DNA from: Apteryx mantelli
Taxonomy: Eukaryota; Chordata; Aves; Apterygiformes; Apterygidae
Direction of reading: 5' to 3'
Assembly (NCBI RefSeq): GCF_036417845.1
Contig: NC_089979.1
Span: 118,701,415-118,765,414, forward strand
DNA: 64,000 nucleotides
A program made the translations under genes and the position numbers. Positions 37,228-51,501 of this stretch are shown piece after piece. How positions within the stretch are numbered: the first letter of the stretch is position 1; each line of letters begins with the position of its first letter. A model generated the notes under the pieces. That model saw only the letters and a list, made by a program, of their open reading frames with translations, was not told where the DNA came from and ran no database searches.

Positions 37228-37765
37228 CTATAAGATAACTATATGTAATTAGTTATACGTAGTGGTTAGTGTGGTTGATTTGTGATGCCTGGCTGTTTCA
37301 TATCTGTGCAGTTTCTTTTTGCTGTGGCTCTCTGCCTGGTATCACATTAATAATATTTACTGTTCTTTGCTGCTTGCTCACCCATAATCTCTTTTATTTG
37401 ATTGTGTGTTGGTTCTGTTCTTTGGCAGTAGTGTTACATTTTTATTTACTCCAATGTTAGTGTAATCATTCAGAGTCACTGAGGCTATAATTATAACACA
37501 GGGACTTGTTAATAGATGGGCTTGGTTTTCAGTGAATCAGTCGAACTGGGCAAACCAGGCAGATCTGGTACAATTGTAAAGGTGCTCCATTTGAGTTGTG
37601 CAGCATGCATGCTCAGAACTAGACTGGTGTTTTGGCCTTGCATACTTCACCTCTGCCGTAGAAGCTCTGCAAGCTGCCAGTGGGCTACCAGGACATTAAC
37701 TGTCATAATTTGCTTTCAGAGCAGATTAGCTGGATATGGTCATTAGCTTGTATGTTTTTCATGGA

Positions 37766-37766
<1 letters not shown>

Positions 37767-37796
<30 letters not shown>
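37767..37796. repeat. (ATTT)7 tetranucleotide repeat
   Basis: About seven perfect ATTT units in intron 2, half a kilobase after the long alternating tract. A simple repeat. Confidence 0.93.
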
Positions 37797-37797
<1 letters not shown>

Positions 37798-40510
37798 ATT
37801 TCAGGCTTCATGCATCAGCAAAATGGCAGCAATGGGGAAGGCTGGACTGTTTTGAGGGTTGAACTTTAACATTTTGCTGTGTATAATATTTTGTCATATC
37901 CACAATTTCTTCTTTTTTTTTTTAAGAGACAGCACAGGAGAGCTTGTAAGGGTTTATGAGGCTTAATGTATGTTTGTGAGAAAGGCCTCCTTAAATCTGT
38001 AAATATGTAGAAGAGATTACTGCCTTGTATTTGTTTCTGCTTACTACCAGTGTATTTGGCTTTCCAGACTTTCTAGATGTGCCACTGTGCCTGCAACGTC
38101 CCCAGCTGTGGCCAAAATCAATTCTCCCTTTTGTTATGTTTTTACAGTTACTACTCTATGAATTTGCTAGTTCATATGATCAGGTCAGGAGTTTTAAATG
38201 TTAGTGGAGTGATCATTTTACAGGAAAAAAATTAATATGTCATCTTATTGCTTGTAGAAGTTCTTAACCAGCTCTGTTTCAGCTGTGGGGGTGAATCAAA
38301 GGGTGACTGTGCTAATACTGACTCTAACATTCAGAACAACTGCAAAGGAAAGAAAAGTCAGAAGGGTGGGAAAGAGGCAGACATAGAAAGGGGTGCTGGG
38401 TTGCGTGGGGCAGAAACCTTCCAGCAGCTACTTTACTTTAGGAGACTGTGGCCTAAGCCACTTATTTCCATCTTCCTATAACCACTGGCTAATAAGTTTC
38501 CATTGCCATATTGAGTGGATGCTGAATCAGCTATTTGTATGGTGATATGTTAATGGTAAACCTTAGAAGCTTGCACTGGGGAAGGATGGAAAATGTTTCT
38601 TCGTCAGTGAAAATGGTTCTATTTTGTTTAAACCACTGTTCTTAATCACCTGGGAAAATATATTTACAAGGAAGACTTACTGACCTTCCTATACCACATG
38701 AATGTATGGTCATAACACATTAATCGTTTAATCTAGCTATGTGGGCTCACTGGAACAACATGAGGGAAGTGTTATGAGTCTAAACACCCACTGTTGCCCC
38801 CCAGGCAGGACGTGTCACTGTCTTGCCTGATGTGTCTTTGGTAGCTTGTTGGGGAACATCAGCTTAGATGTCTTTATTTATGCATTTGCACTTTCAGTTG
38901 TGGTAAAGACAAAAACAGTCATCCGTAATCAAAAACCATCTCCAGGATTGTTTTATTTGCAGAAAAAAAATATGTGGGTGCTTGCTCAGTGGAGGGCTGA
39001 GCTCTATGCTCTGGCTATTCTGGTTTTCCTTTTAGCCAGAAAATTGATGAGGCACTAGTACAAAGCCTAGTGCAGAAGAGGATGAAACAATTTTTAAATG
39101 AATATGGTTGTCTTTACCTGCTCTTTATTCCTTCTGCTCCTTTTATGTCATAGGTCATTGGAGCATAAGTTGGCTCATGAAGAGGCTTTTTAGGAAGTAC
39201 CCCCTCATACCTGACAAAATCCAGAAACCAGTTTGATGCTGCTTTTTGTCATATTACAGTAGGCTTCAGTGTACGCACAAGTGTGTGTCATGGATCTTGT
39301 GGTAGATGAAATATGAAAGTCCTCCTAACCTCCGTTTGCAGAAATGTTTGTGTGAATCATATCAAACTGGCAAAATGCCAAATCAGACATTTGGGCAAAT
39401 AGCTGCTTGTTGAATATGTTGATTCTGCATACTAGTTCCTGTTCCACCTTCCTATACCAGGCTTGTGTCGAGTACCTTAAAAACAAAACAAAAACTATCC
39501 TCCTTGTGCTCCCCTTTCCCCCCTCACCCCCCCAAGCTGAAGCAGTTTTAAAGCTGTTTTCCTGGAGTGAAAGGAATGGGAGGTTGGTCTCGTCTTCTCC
39601 GCAGGCTCTGCAGAGTTGCAGCAGATGAACTTCTCATCAATACTTTGTTTCCTGAAGTGATTTCATAAGGTGAGTCTGCCTGTCCTTCACTCCAGTGAAC
39701 AGTATGGGGAAAGCACAAAGAGCATTCCTTTCCATTACTCTGATTTTGTAGCAGCCAGGCACAGCTCTGGCTCCTGTGTCTGCTCATTAACTCCTTGAGG
39801 AAACCAGAGAAGGAGGAGTTATCGCACAACTTTTCCCTTTTCTGCCTGTTAGCCCTGAGAGCAAGGCAACACAATGCTAAGGAGAGTGATCAGCACTTTA
39901 CGGGCTGTCCTGACACCTGCAATAAAAGGCTTGGAGTGGTTTACTGCTCCTCTGAGGGAGAATGCTCTTTGCTGTTCCTGAGTTAGCACAGCTGCATGCT
40001 TCTTCAATGCAAGGCTGTGCTGAGCTGCCGCAAGCTTAGTATTCGTTTATGTGAATTTATTTTTGAGTGTAACAAATGATTCATCAGAATCTTAGCTTCC
40101 ACTTAATATGTTATTTTGCTACTTCAGAGACAATGATCCTCACATCTTTGTGAAATCTATAAATGTGATTGACTCTTTCACTTTGGTTTATAAGACAGGG
40201 TAAAGTATATCTAGGGCAGTATCACTGTATCTTGGAGACAGGGTTGACTAACAAAGTTAAGATCAAGACATTTTTATTAATGTTGCATCACAGATTTTGC
40301 TACAAAGAATCAAAGTTGCTTGTCAAAAAATAGTGACCTGGATGAATTCTGCATAAAAGCTGGATGGCTTCAAAGTCAGTAAATATATGCTTTAAATGCT
40401 TTTAGAAACTGTTACTTGTCATTAATTTCAAGAAAACCGTTCTAAAAGTGTGTTGATTGCTTTCAAATAATGTTGTTTGGGGGGGGGTTGTGTAAGGAAG
40501 TAGCCATCCC

Positions 40511-40542
40511 AGTAATCATATAACATAGTAATCATATAATGT
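40511..40542. repeat. 16-bp tandem duplication
   Basis: Two adjacent copies beginning AGTAATCATATAA (40511-40526 and 40527-40542), differing only in the last few bases. This is a small local duplication of AT-rich intronic sequence. Confidence 0.9.
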
Positions 40543-43500
40543 GCAGCTGTGTTTAGTTGAGGGTCCACATCTGTTCTGCCTGTGATTTGTCCCAAACTCC
40601 CTATTCCAACACAAGTGTGGGGCCTGGTACAAAGATGATATGTAGGTTCTGCTGATTCAGTGTTGCTCCCTGCCCCACCAATGAACAGAGGAAGTGATTG
40701 CAGTTGACTATAGGGGAGGACCTAGCTTATGCTTTACAAGAGATAAGTGTCCTGGAAAGAGTCTAGCATTGATAGCAAAGTACTTCTAGCTTTTTAAGTT
40801 ACAGATTTGAATCCAGTTTTATTTTACCCAAGGATGAAAGACAAGGGTATTTCCAAAGACCAACTTAGGCTTAGGTTCCTCTAAACTGGTTCAGTGCACC
40901 TTTATCTTCATCTCTCTCTTTTCCATGATTTCAGTGGAGCCCACTGTGAGTATACTTGTTATCTGAATGCCATATGGGTGCTATAGGCTAAGTCTGGTCA
41001 GGACTGCTCAGCAACAGTCATTTTGCAAATACAGGACCTCATTTCCATAACTGTCATTCTTTTGCGCCAAGCGTTTTAATACAGGTAATTCCAGAAATGA
41101 ATTTTGGCTTCTATTTTAAATGTGTTTACAAATACAGCCTCAACTGAGAGGAAATATTGGTGAACCAAGCATGAAAAAACATGAGAGATCATGTTTATGA
41201 AAAGGTGCAAGAAGGAAAAAGTCTCATTTTAGTGAATATTAGAGAAACTTGTTAAGAAAAAATGTCACCAGCTAACACCTTCAATACTGAACAGGCTGTG
41301 GGAGACCCAGCTGAAGTACAGCCCACATACCCACAGACCATGCAAGTTTTGCACAGTGTATGTATTTAAAAAAGAAGGCAACATGGTGTTGCAGAGACAT
41401 TAAGCTTGCAATAAATTTTATAATGTGGTCTTTGTCATAGGTTATGACTACTCAAATTAATAGTCAGTCTCACTCAGAAGAGTGAGCACGCCTAGTGATA
41501 ATGAATAGCCATAACGTAAAATCAATATTTGATCTTGGACATCTTCTGTATGAAGAGTCAAAGCTGTTAAACATGACTTGCAGGAGTAATCCTCTCTCAC
41601 CTGAGTAGCCCAGCAGTGGGAGGAAGGGATGTTCTCTTGAATGTGGACTCCTGTCTGTACAATTTAGTCATGCTGAAAATAGTTGCTGAAAATGTTAAAA
41701 GTCTTAAGCACCTTTTGCAGAGAAAGTGCTTCAACTTTGAAAAAAACAAGATACTGATCGTGTTAAATAAGTTACTCAGTATTAAATTATCTGAAACTTT
41801 TTAATAGAACTCAATGTGCTATCATTTAGTTCATGAAAAAAAACTTACAAATGTTCATGCACTGATATGGGGGAAGTGCTAATGGGCAGTTGGTAGAAGA
41901 GGTTGCTGGGGAAGCTGTAGGATCTCTGTTAAAGCTTTCTAAGGGCAGGGTAGACAAAGCTCTAGCTGAAGTAAAGACTAAGCTTGCTAAAGGTTATCTG
42001 ATACATATACAATGAGTATCTGATTCAGAATCTGATGCTTCTGAAGATGAAAATTGTAAGCAGTATCGCCTGCAACAGTGATTCTCTGGGAATCAGTTGT
42101 TGGGGAGAATGGGAAAGGCAGCACAAGTGTCAGGTCCTGGACAGTTGAATTTCAGGGTCTCACTCATGAGGAGAAAGTCCTGGGCAAGGTATTAATACTT
42201 TGCCAGTGTGGTTTAAATTCAAAGCTGGAAAAGCCAAACTGATACTGTGGACTAGGTGACCCACCTCCTGGATACCTGAAGTTCATGGGCTTGGTTTTTA
42301 AGACTCCTGTCAGCTGTTCTTGCAGTCTTGTGCTCAAATAGAGATTGCTGCAATTACAGAAGTGGTTAACATGTCTATAACTGATCTTCTGCATGAAGAC
42401 TTCAGTCACTAGGCTGTACAAAGCCTGTGGCTTTTTTGGAGGAGCGTAGTTTTAACCAGCTTAGGGAATTTTAAGAGTCAGGATCTTTTACCAATGTTCC
42501 GTAACTTACAGTTGCTGTGTAGGCAGGACCTAAGTCTAACTTAAGCACTTGCTTCTCTATTTGGGTGTTACTAATGTGGGAAAGTAATACAAATTGTAAT
42601 ACTATACAGTAAAACATGTAAACAAACATGTAAACAAATGCTACTTAATGTACTTTATTTGTGGCTTATTCTTCTTATTAAATTTGACAATACAGGGATG
42701 CTCTAAATAGATTTCCATACAACATTCATTAAGAAGTAGTGGTATGTGCCAAGTCTCACAGTTTTGGAAGAATGGTGTTGTATTTAAGATGCATTTTTTG
42801 GTGCCAGAAGGGAATGGTTTTACCGTGAGTTTCTATAGCAACGTGTTATACAATGTCCTTGGTTGCATCAGTCCATTTGTGGATCTGTCTGAAGCTGCAT
42901 GGCTTCCTATCTTAAATATTCTCAACCTTGGTTTTCAAGAAAATCAGAGATACTGCTTGTCATTCTGAAGCTTGTCAACTTGAAATATGACTTGTAATTT
43001 AAAAGAAGGATTTTCCTAGAAGTTTGACTTCATGAACATGCATTATGAAAATTTAAAAGTATGCATTTATGAAAGACTGTTCTGCTTCTAACTACAAAAT
43101 AGTAACCATTCTAAAAAGCCCTACTATGTTATTTCACAGACAAATAATAAATTTATGGAATATAAAATTGCTTGGAAACTGGATTCACTGATATTTCAGT
43201 AAAGAGGAAAAAAAATGGGTCGAATCAAGGGTAGTCTTTGCCTATATTTATTTTTATTTTTTCCAAGAATTTTACTAATTTTCACTATTTTGGGGACTTA
43301 ATCTGTTCTCTTCTTCATGAAGATGTGCAGGTGTCTTGTGTGGCTAGTTCCTGTGCCCTTCACTGAGAGCAGGACCAAGAACAGCTGTAAGAAGCGTCAC
43401 TGGAAGATGGTAGAGTGGAGAAGGACTGCCGTGAAGCTGTCGCCTTCATGCACTGAAGTCAATGCAGAGCTGTTTGCTGCTGTCAGCATTTTTGATTATA

Positions 43501-46500
43501 GAAAGGTGCATGCTGAATACTTGTTAATACTTCCTTTCTGAAACCTGTTAGGAGCTGGAAGCCTGTCAGAATCGCATAGCAAAAAATGATCAGTGTGCAG
43601 AAAGGACAGTTAAAAAAAGATAAGGCCACAATACTGGAGAGAGCAAAACAAATTTTTTGTTACTGTTCACCATGCTGAAGCTTAGGGAGTACGTCATAGG
43701 ATCTGCCTCAAGCTGCTGAATCACCAGAGGTCAAAGCGAATCCTAAAAAATCACCATCGTGAGTTTGTATTCATCTAACATTTCATCCTTGAAGTTCTTT
43801 AGATTTCTTAATTGTCATTTGCAATTTCTTGAAGCTAAACCAGGGGAGTGAGCCTTGCTGAATGTGATAGCAGCCCTCTGAAAACTGTCCTCAGTCTAAA
43901 AGCCTGTGTCATAAGTTTGTGGAAAGGAAGCTATTCTATCAGTTTAACGTTCATAAAACTTGCACTGGATTCTTCATCATTCTGCCTCCCTTCAAACTGG
44001 ACTGTTACACACTATGATCTGCCCACTTTCCAGAAATGCCATAGCGTGCAAACTAGAAGGGAGCTTGACTTCTGTGTTTAAAAGCATGTTCTGTGTTTAT
44101 GGTGAGTTCAACAGGACCACAAGACAACTTTAGGAAGGGAAGAGCAGGCTGAGGCAAGAAGTATATCTTAGAGTTGGCTGATCTTTCTTTGACAAACGGT
44201 AAAACTTGCAGCATTTTTTTTTCTAAATGAAATTGGTGAATATTTTCAGTCAATGGAAAAGGGGTATGTATTACTGGGAGAAATTCAAAGATGTCAAAAC
44301 ACTATCAGCACTTTCACAATGTTGTTTCAGAAATGCTTGTGTGTCTTTGAAGACCCTTTCTAACTGTAGGTACACTTGGTCACGTGCTAAATAAAATGGA
44401 TTTGCTTATGTCACCTTTGTGAAAATAGTTAAAATAGGGAGGGAGAATGGGGGGAAGGGTAGTTTAATACATTAAATTATGCATCTATTTCTCAGCTAAG
44501 GGTTCCATGCAAGTTAGATACCAAGGTATTGCTGTAATGGGCACTGCTTAAGTTTGTGCTCCTACTTTTTGATAAATGTAAGGTAATTACAATTTACCAT
44601 TGAGGGGTTAGGAAGTTCATGTTTACTTGGAGTAGGAGCATACATATGGGTGGTTGCTACAAAGTAATATTTTTTCACTCTAATTGGACCTGGAGTAATT
44701 TGTTCATCTACTGTTGCCCTTATTTGCAGATGGTGTATGTTTGACTCTGAGGTTAGTGGAAGTGGTTTTTTGCTGAACTGAACACCAGATTACATGATAA
44801 AATGACTTTCTATGGAACTGTCTGTTCCTTTCTTTGGAATGAATTATAATTGGTCAATGTGACACGTGGTTATACCTCTCTTCCTTTATTGCTTTAATCC
44901 TTTGATTCTTCTGCTGGTTATGATTTATATAAAAGTTTTCCTGAAAGAAGCTGAACTCAAACATACTTTTTTTTTTCCTTTTGCTCTATTATAGCTATTA
45001 AAAATTAGAATGGGTGACATCATTTATTATATGTTTTGACTGGTATCCAAACACCATGAAGAAAAATACATAAATCTATAAAGCTGGCTTACAACAGGAC
45101 TAGTATCTTCAGAAATTACAGGAGGTTTGCATTAATGCAGTTCTTCAGTGTATTACAGAGATGCAAACCTGATACAGCCCTGTGGCAAATTAGTTGGGTT
45201 CTTGCTGCTGCTCAGATTATAATTTGGCTAGTAAATACTGAAGGATATAAGATGTAAATGGTGTTCTGATTCCTCAGCACTTTCTCCATTAAAGGATAGT
45301 CTGGAAATTTAGCTGGCTTTTGTCAAGCATGTTGGAAGTGAAATAGTTTGGAAACAGAGCACCAAAATTCCCCGTTTGTATCTCAATCAAAAAAACTTTA
45401 AATTAAAAAGCAATTAGACAGAGAAGCCTGCTTGAGGTGATGGGGATTTAGAGTTGTATGCTGTAAAAACTTTTTTTGGCTGAGATTTGACAAAAGAAGT
45501 TTCTCTAATATCTTTCTCAGCTACTGCAACGCTGTCAGTGAGGTTGGCTGATGTGCTGGTGGCATGTCCTACTTTTTCCCTGTTTTCATCAATGCATCAG
45601 GGCTTTTCATTTCTGCTCTGAACATCTCATTGAGAGGGAGGGAACCATTATATCTAGATACAAGACTTGTTTGTTAATAGGAGGGCAGTTCCTTAGTATT
45701 TCTGCAGTGGTCCTATGGACTTTGTATAGTTCTTGAACCTTTTGGATGTGATTAGTTTTTTGCTTTTGATTTTTTCCTTAATTTTTTTTAATTCCATGTA
45801 TAAGAGAATAAAATACATGTGTGCTTCTAGTAGGCATTCTGAAAATATGATTAGTTTTAAAGGCTTCGTTGTAAGACTTTTATTCAGAGTTCAGTCATCT
45901 GGGAGGTAATTCTGTGGCCATCTTCCATTGCCTTGGTCGCACAAAAGAATGAAACTGTCTTTTGAATTGATGCCTATGCAATTGATGGCAAGATGTTGCA
46001 TGTGACATCTCTTGAAAACTTTATCGAAAAGGATTGTGGTTTAAGAGGAAAACAGTCATACTTGTTGACAGCTGTGCAGTATCTCTTGTTAGATAGAAAG
46101 CCATAATCTAAATAATACTGTCAAAAGTAAGGAAGTCTGTTCTTTATTGCAGCGTATCATTTGAAGCTTGTATGTGCTTCATAAACATCGTCTGTTGATT
46201 TATCAGTATTTTGATATTACAGGTAGCTGCATTTAGTGCATAATAGTAGAATGTGAGGTCTGTGTTTCAGATACAGATCATTGGTCATATATATGAAAAA
46301 AAATTTTTTTTACTGTGAATTGATTAAAAATTATGAATGTCATATTCCCTTTCATATTTTGACCGTATTTTGTTCTTGAGAACAGTTTTTTATTGCTGAT
46401 ATAGAACAAACATCTGTCTGTTCACAGGAAGTAATGAATAACTGGGTTTTAAGGCTGTGAGTCTGATAAAAATGATAGTGGATTTAAGTTCAGAAAGGAA

Positions 46501-49500
46501 CTCTTGAAGTTTATATACATCAGCCCAGGACTGGTGGATTGTCTGTGTCTCAAAAGGCAAATTATGGTAGCCTGATCATTGTTTTTACTTCTATCATGTG
46601 GACTTTCATTTCTTTTTTCCCTTTAGACTTTGATTGCTGGTATTGTATATAACTTCATCTAATTGGCACAATCACACTGGCAAAGTGTGCCTTTTAGAGT
46701 GTCAGAATGGGTGACAGTCGTGGAAGACAGCTGTGGGAATAAGAGACTTATAGCAAATCAAACATAAGTCCTTCTTGTTGTACTCTGTTAATGTGTGTTA
46801 GACTTTGAGCTCTCCAAAGATGCAAACTCAGGATCTGAAAAACTAGCTTATCTCCAAGTGGCCCAGTTTCAGAGAGACTGGACGTTTAGATTGCATTAAT
46901 AATAGCATAATAATAAAACACTGAGTCATTTGGATGACAGTTCTATCAGCCAACTATGCCAGAGATTTTTCTAGCTTAGATTGTATCAGTCGTCTGTAAG
47001 TTACTGCTGAAAGATGTCCTTTAAATGTTTTGTGGTGGGCCTGAGAAGGGACCGTCTTTAAATTCTTTACACTTGTCAAACTACTAATTTAGTTCTAAGC
47101 TGTCTTTTTTTTTTTTTCTTGCTCCATTCTGAGTAAAACTGAGTACAGAATCAAAATATTAGTAGCACAGGAGGAAATCACTTCTCAAATCAAACAAAAC
47201 ATCATGCTAGTCCTTAGTACCGTCCACGAAGCCCTCACAGTGTTTAGCTGACCAGCAGTTCTTATTTAACTTATTTGTCTTTAATCAGTCCAGGAAGCAA
47301 TTCCAGGCACTTTAGAGCAAAGTCTTTCTGCTCTTGGGTAATGTAAAAAGACGTGGCAGCTCATTTAATCAACTCTAGGAGTCAGTTTCATAAAAGAAAG
47401 GACAGCAACTTCATCTTCTGCAAACAGGAATTCACTTTGTACGCTTCTCGGGAGTACTCAATTTTGACCTATCTGCCCCTGGTTTGGCGCTGGCATTGGC
47501 ACTTTTTGTGGCAACTTGGGTCATTTCAAAATTGTCCATTTGCTCCCTTTCCCAGCAGTATACTGTAGCTGTGTTGATTAAGTAAGGTATGCCTCTGATG
47601 CATCAATCATTTCTGCTAGGCAGGGAAGTTGGAACTCCTGGAATTCAGCAGTTAAGCAGTCTGGCAGGAGACTATTGGCTTGGGAGTTCCTACGTGAAAA
47701 TGCTTTTCCATTCAAGCAGTCCTGGCCAAGCAACACCTACTTTGAATAAGTTAAAGGAGAGTGTGACTATCTGGTGTCATCCCCTTGAGTAGAAATGGTG
47801 ATCATATAGTTATATAAATAAAAATATCTTAGTATTGCAGGGATTAGTGCTTTAGCAGTGATGATTAATGTGGTGAATAAATACGCAATACATAATTGTA
47901 GTGTATGTGAACAGGCAGCTATTTTGGAAACAGCTATGATGCTTTCTTCACTCAGTGAAATAATCTCCTAATCCTGATGTTTGCTATTGGCTACAGAAGA
48001 GTAACCTCTTAGAAATTTGGCAGAAGGTTTCAGGCATCTCTTTGATGTCTCCACTTTTAATTTGCTTATTGTGGTGGGATTATCTTTGATTTTGTTTGCT
48101 TCAGCACTTTATAATACTTCGTAATGGTGATTGGGGTTATTTGAGACAAGGGAGTTTGGGAAGAAAGATGGGGAAGAAGGAGGAAAAAAGAACATTGCAG
48201 AAGTCACTGTCGTCTGGTGAAACCAATGGCTCATATTCATTTTATCTTGCACATCTGTCTTCATGATTTGGCTGCCTCTAGTATGGTTTATGAATCTAGT
48301 TCAGTTAGCTTTGCTTGGATAAAATTCCTCTTCAGTATTGAGTTTTTCTTCACTCCCAGATGAATGCTTTCACTTCAGGTAATAGCAGTTAGCATGGAGG
48401 ATTTAAAGTTGGGACTTGGCCTCTGTCTTTCTGAGTAGTTAAAAACAGCCAGGGAGGCATTTCAAGAGGCTTAGGCATTTAAGTTATTGCATTTTGGAAT
48501 CTGGTCCTACTTCCTACCAAATGTTTTAGGTGCCTAATATAGTAAAACTGAGACTGAATTAGCTTATGGCGGAGATGCTAATGGGTATCAGTTTTTGTGA
48601 AGCACACAAAAATTGGTTGACAGAAAAGCAAACATTATATTTTTTGTATGCTGCCAACCTTGGAAAAGTAAATGCAAATCCTCCACAGATGTTTATAACT
48701 GGAAAATGACAGGTGTTAGCAGCAGTTACATTTCAGTGCTGCCATATTAATGAGTAAAACATCACCAGATACCTTATGTTTGAATATACATTAAACCAAT
48801 TTATAGTTAAGATTTTTGTTTACCCTTTGTATTTAGGAATGCAGAAGAAAAATTTGAGGATATTAAAAACTTCCCAGACCCCTTTCTCATCTGTTAAGTG
48901 ACTTAAGGGACAGACAAATTCTGATGCATTATTGATGAAGGGCCTGGTCTGCCCTGAAAACACTAGGCATTTAATGAAAGACTCAGTAAATAATATCTTT
49001 GGTTCCTTCACATTTCCTTCAGATTGGCCAGTAGTGCTCCTTAGCCCTCCACAGAGCAAAAACTATATAGTAATCTTGAAATCCATTTAAGAAGAGCCCA
49101 TATTATCTGCATTGTCTTTCTAATAAGTTGTACTGACTTAGCTGGGCTAACTGTCTGGGAGTAATGGAACAGGGCCTTTTTCCATGTAAACAATAAACCT
49201 TTGGTTGTGTAATAGTGGAAATAAACCAGTAATGTCTATTACTTCCATTTAAAATAGTCTGTGTACCAGTGATAAAAATGTACATTAGAAAGCTGGATTA
49301 AAAATAAATAAGCCTGAAACATGTGATCATGAGATGATTTGCCTATCATATTTCATCATAGTCATATGTAGATTATTCTAAAAAATCAATGTGTTGTGAT
49401 ACATTTCATAAATGTTTTAGAAGATGTGGATTTTAGGAATCTTCATTTCTCTAGAGTAAGGTTTCAGAGGAGGCTGTTCGTATTCAAGTGCTGAATAGAT

Positions 49501-49535
49501 GTAACTATACATATGTAGGCATGCATATCATATGA

Positions 49536-49574
49536 TTCCTCTTCCTCCTCTCCCCCCCCCCCACTCCTCCTCTT
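49536..49574. repeat. Polypyrimidine tract with C11
   Basis: Thirty-nine bases of C and T with a single A at 49563, including 11 consecutive C (49552-49562). Long homopyrimidine/homopurine tracts can form triplex DNA. No splice acceptor or exon follows it that I can support. Confidence 0.9.
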
Positions 49575-51485
49575 GTTTGTTAAGCAGTGAAATATTGAAA
49601 ACAAAGCTTTAAATCCTGCTAAGGGTTCATCTTCCTACCTGGGTCACGAGTTATTATTATTCCCTCATTTGATTTGATCACACATGATGTGCTTCCTAGA
49701 AAAATATTTAAGGTTTGTTTTAATAGGTAAGCAAATGTTTAGAAGATTGCTACATCTTGCCACAGTTTCAGAGGCTGAGGCAGTAAATATTATGCTTCTA
49801 TGGCCATAATAAACCACACAGATTGCTTATTGCGGAACACTTGGGTTATATAATTACTGTCTGTGCGTTATCGACTTCAGTAAAAGCAACGTAATGGTTC
49901 TTTTTAAACAAAACTCACAGTTTCGCTGATGGTAGATTAATAAAAAGCTGACTGCTTTCCTGGCAAGAATCATTTGGCAGGGTATCTGTTTGCCCTAATG
50001 ATTTTTGTAAAACCTTGTGGAATTACACAAAAAACCTTCCTGGAAAGAGAGCCTGCCGCAGTGAGGCTCTGGTAGAAGAAATTCATGTGGTCAACAGCCA
50101 TCATTAAAAGCAGCAAAGTCTGCTGTTTCATGTGGACCAGAACCTGGTTGTCATTGGCATTGTGGCAGTCCCCACTGTTGGTGTAGAGCACTGCAGCTGC
50201 AGGAAGCTTCTCTTTGTACTGGGCTTGCGTAGGGGTACTTCAACATCCTGCCATTTCCTTGGTTCATGAAGTGTGTGGTGGGGGGAGAAAATGTGCACTT
50301 ACATCACTGAAATGAGTGCCTACATGTCTCCATATATAATACAAGATGGAGTCTTGAAGCTATCCTTGTGATGCCCCATGTTGGGGAAGAGAGGGAGGTA
50401 ATTTAAAAGCCTTTGACCAAGATGCTGCAAGGTGCAGCAGGTATGATTGACATTAGGTGAAGTCCTGTATTTACTGTTTCTTGGTGATCTCTTATCAGAT
50501 GAGTTCCCTGTCCCCTTACTGCTAGCTCTACAAACTTGACTGCTGCTGCAAAAGTTGAGCTGAGTTCTTTCAATTTTATGCCTTACTACCCGTTTAAATC
50601 CCTGCATTAGTAGTGAGATGGTATCGCTTGTGTAGCCTTTTTATCGCTAATAGGGTTGCATGATTGTGAGTAATTAGATTGTTTGAAAGAGATTGCACAA
50701 AGAGTAATAAAAGCATCTGTATTTCATTTTAGCACTGTTGTGTCATCAGGGCTTCTGGGGAATAAGAAGTTATATGCTTATTTTCATCAAACAAGTATGA
50801 CTGTCAATATGCAGTGGGAGTGAGTCTGTAACTAAAAAAAAAAAATAGAGGAGAGTTGTATTTCAGTTGAGGTTAATGTTTCTGGAATCATCACATCAAG
50901 AACCCGCGCCTGATGCACTTACGCCTCTATAATTAAAATTTTAGGCATACAGAACCTTTTATTTGAGCCCCTTTAAAATGAGTTTTCTTAAAATGTTTTC
51001 ACTTTGCCTGGATTAAACACAATATTATATCAGATTTCTATATCTGTTAAAGTAAGCCTTTCATGGAAAATACTTTGTCTATAACTAGGGACCTAAATCT
51101 TTCTCATATTTAGAGAAAATTGCAATTATTTAGCTACTTGAGTTGTATTTTGTCCATCCACTTATTGTCAGTTGCATATTAATGATTAAGGATTAAATCA
51201 TCATTTGAAAAGCAGATTTCAGAATAGGACATGTATCTGTATACTGTGCAGTAAATTGTTGTAGAGAAAGTCGCAAATGGTGTGGTTGCAAGTGCCTCAG
51301 AATTTCTAATCTGTAGGAGTTTCTCGTTTGATCACATAAAAAATCTTTATTGTATGATTAAATTTAGGCTACAAAAGAAAATTAATTATCCTGTATTTGA
51401 TTTTTGTAAAGTAGTAAGGGAAGGAGGAAAAAAATTTTTTTTTCTTAAACCATTAGAGAGCGTACTCCTCTTCCCCCTTGCTGTG

Positions 51486-51501
51486 CCCCCCCCCCCCCCC
51501 C
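51486..51501. repeat. C16 homopolymer
   Basis: Sixteen consecutive C inside a pyrimidine-rich stretch. Polymerase slippage makes its true length uncertain in any assembly. Confidence 0.93.

Noticed and set aside
36127..37252. His/Thr/Ala/Arg-rich and Cys/Val-rich frames of up to 368 residues
   Set aside because: They are translations of the alternating CA/CG/TG tract. Openness in all frames follows from the base alternation, and there are no splice sites or non-repeat coding sequence.
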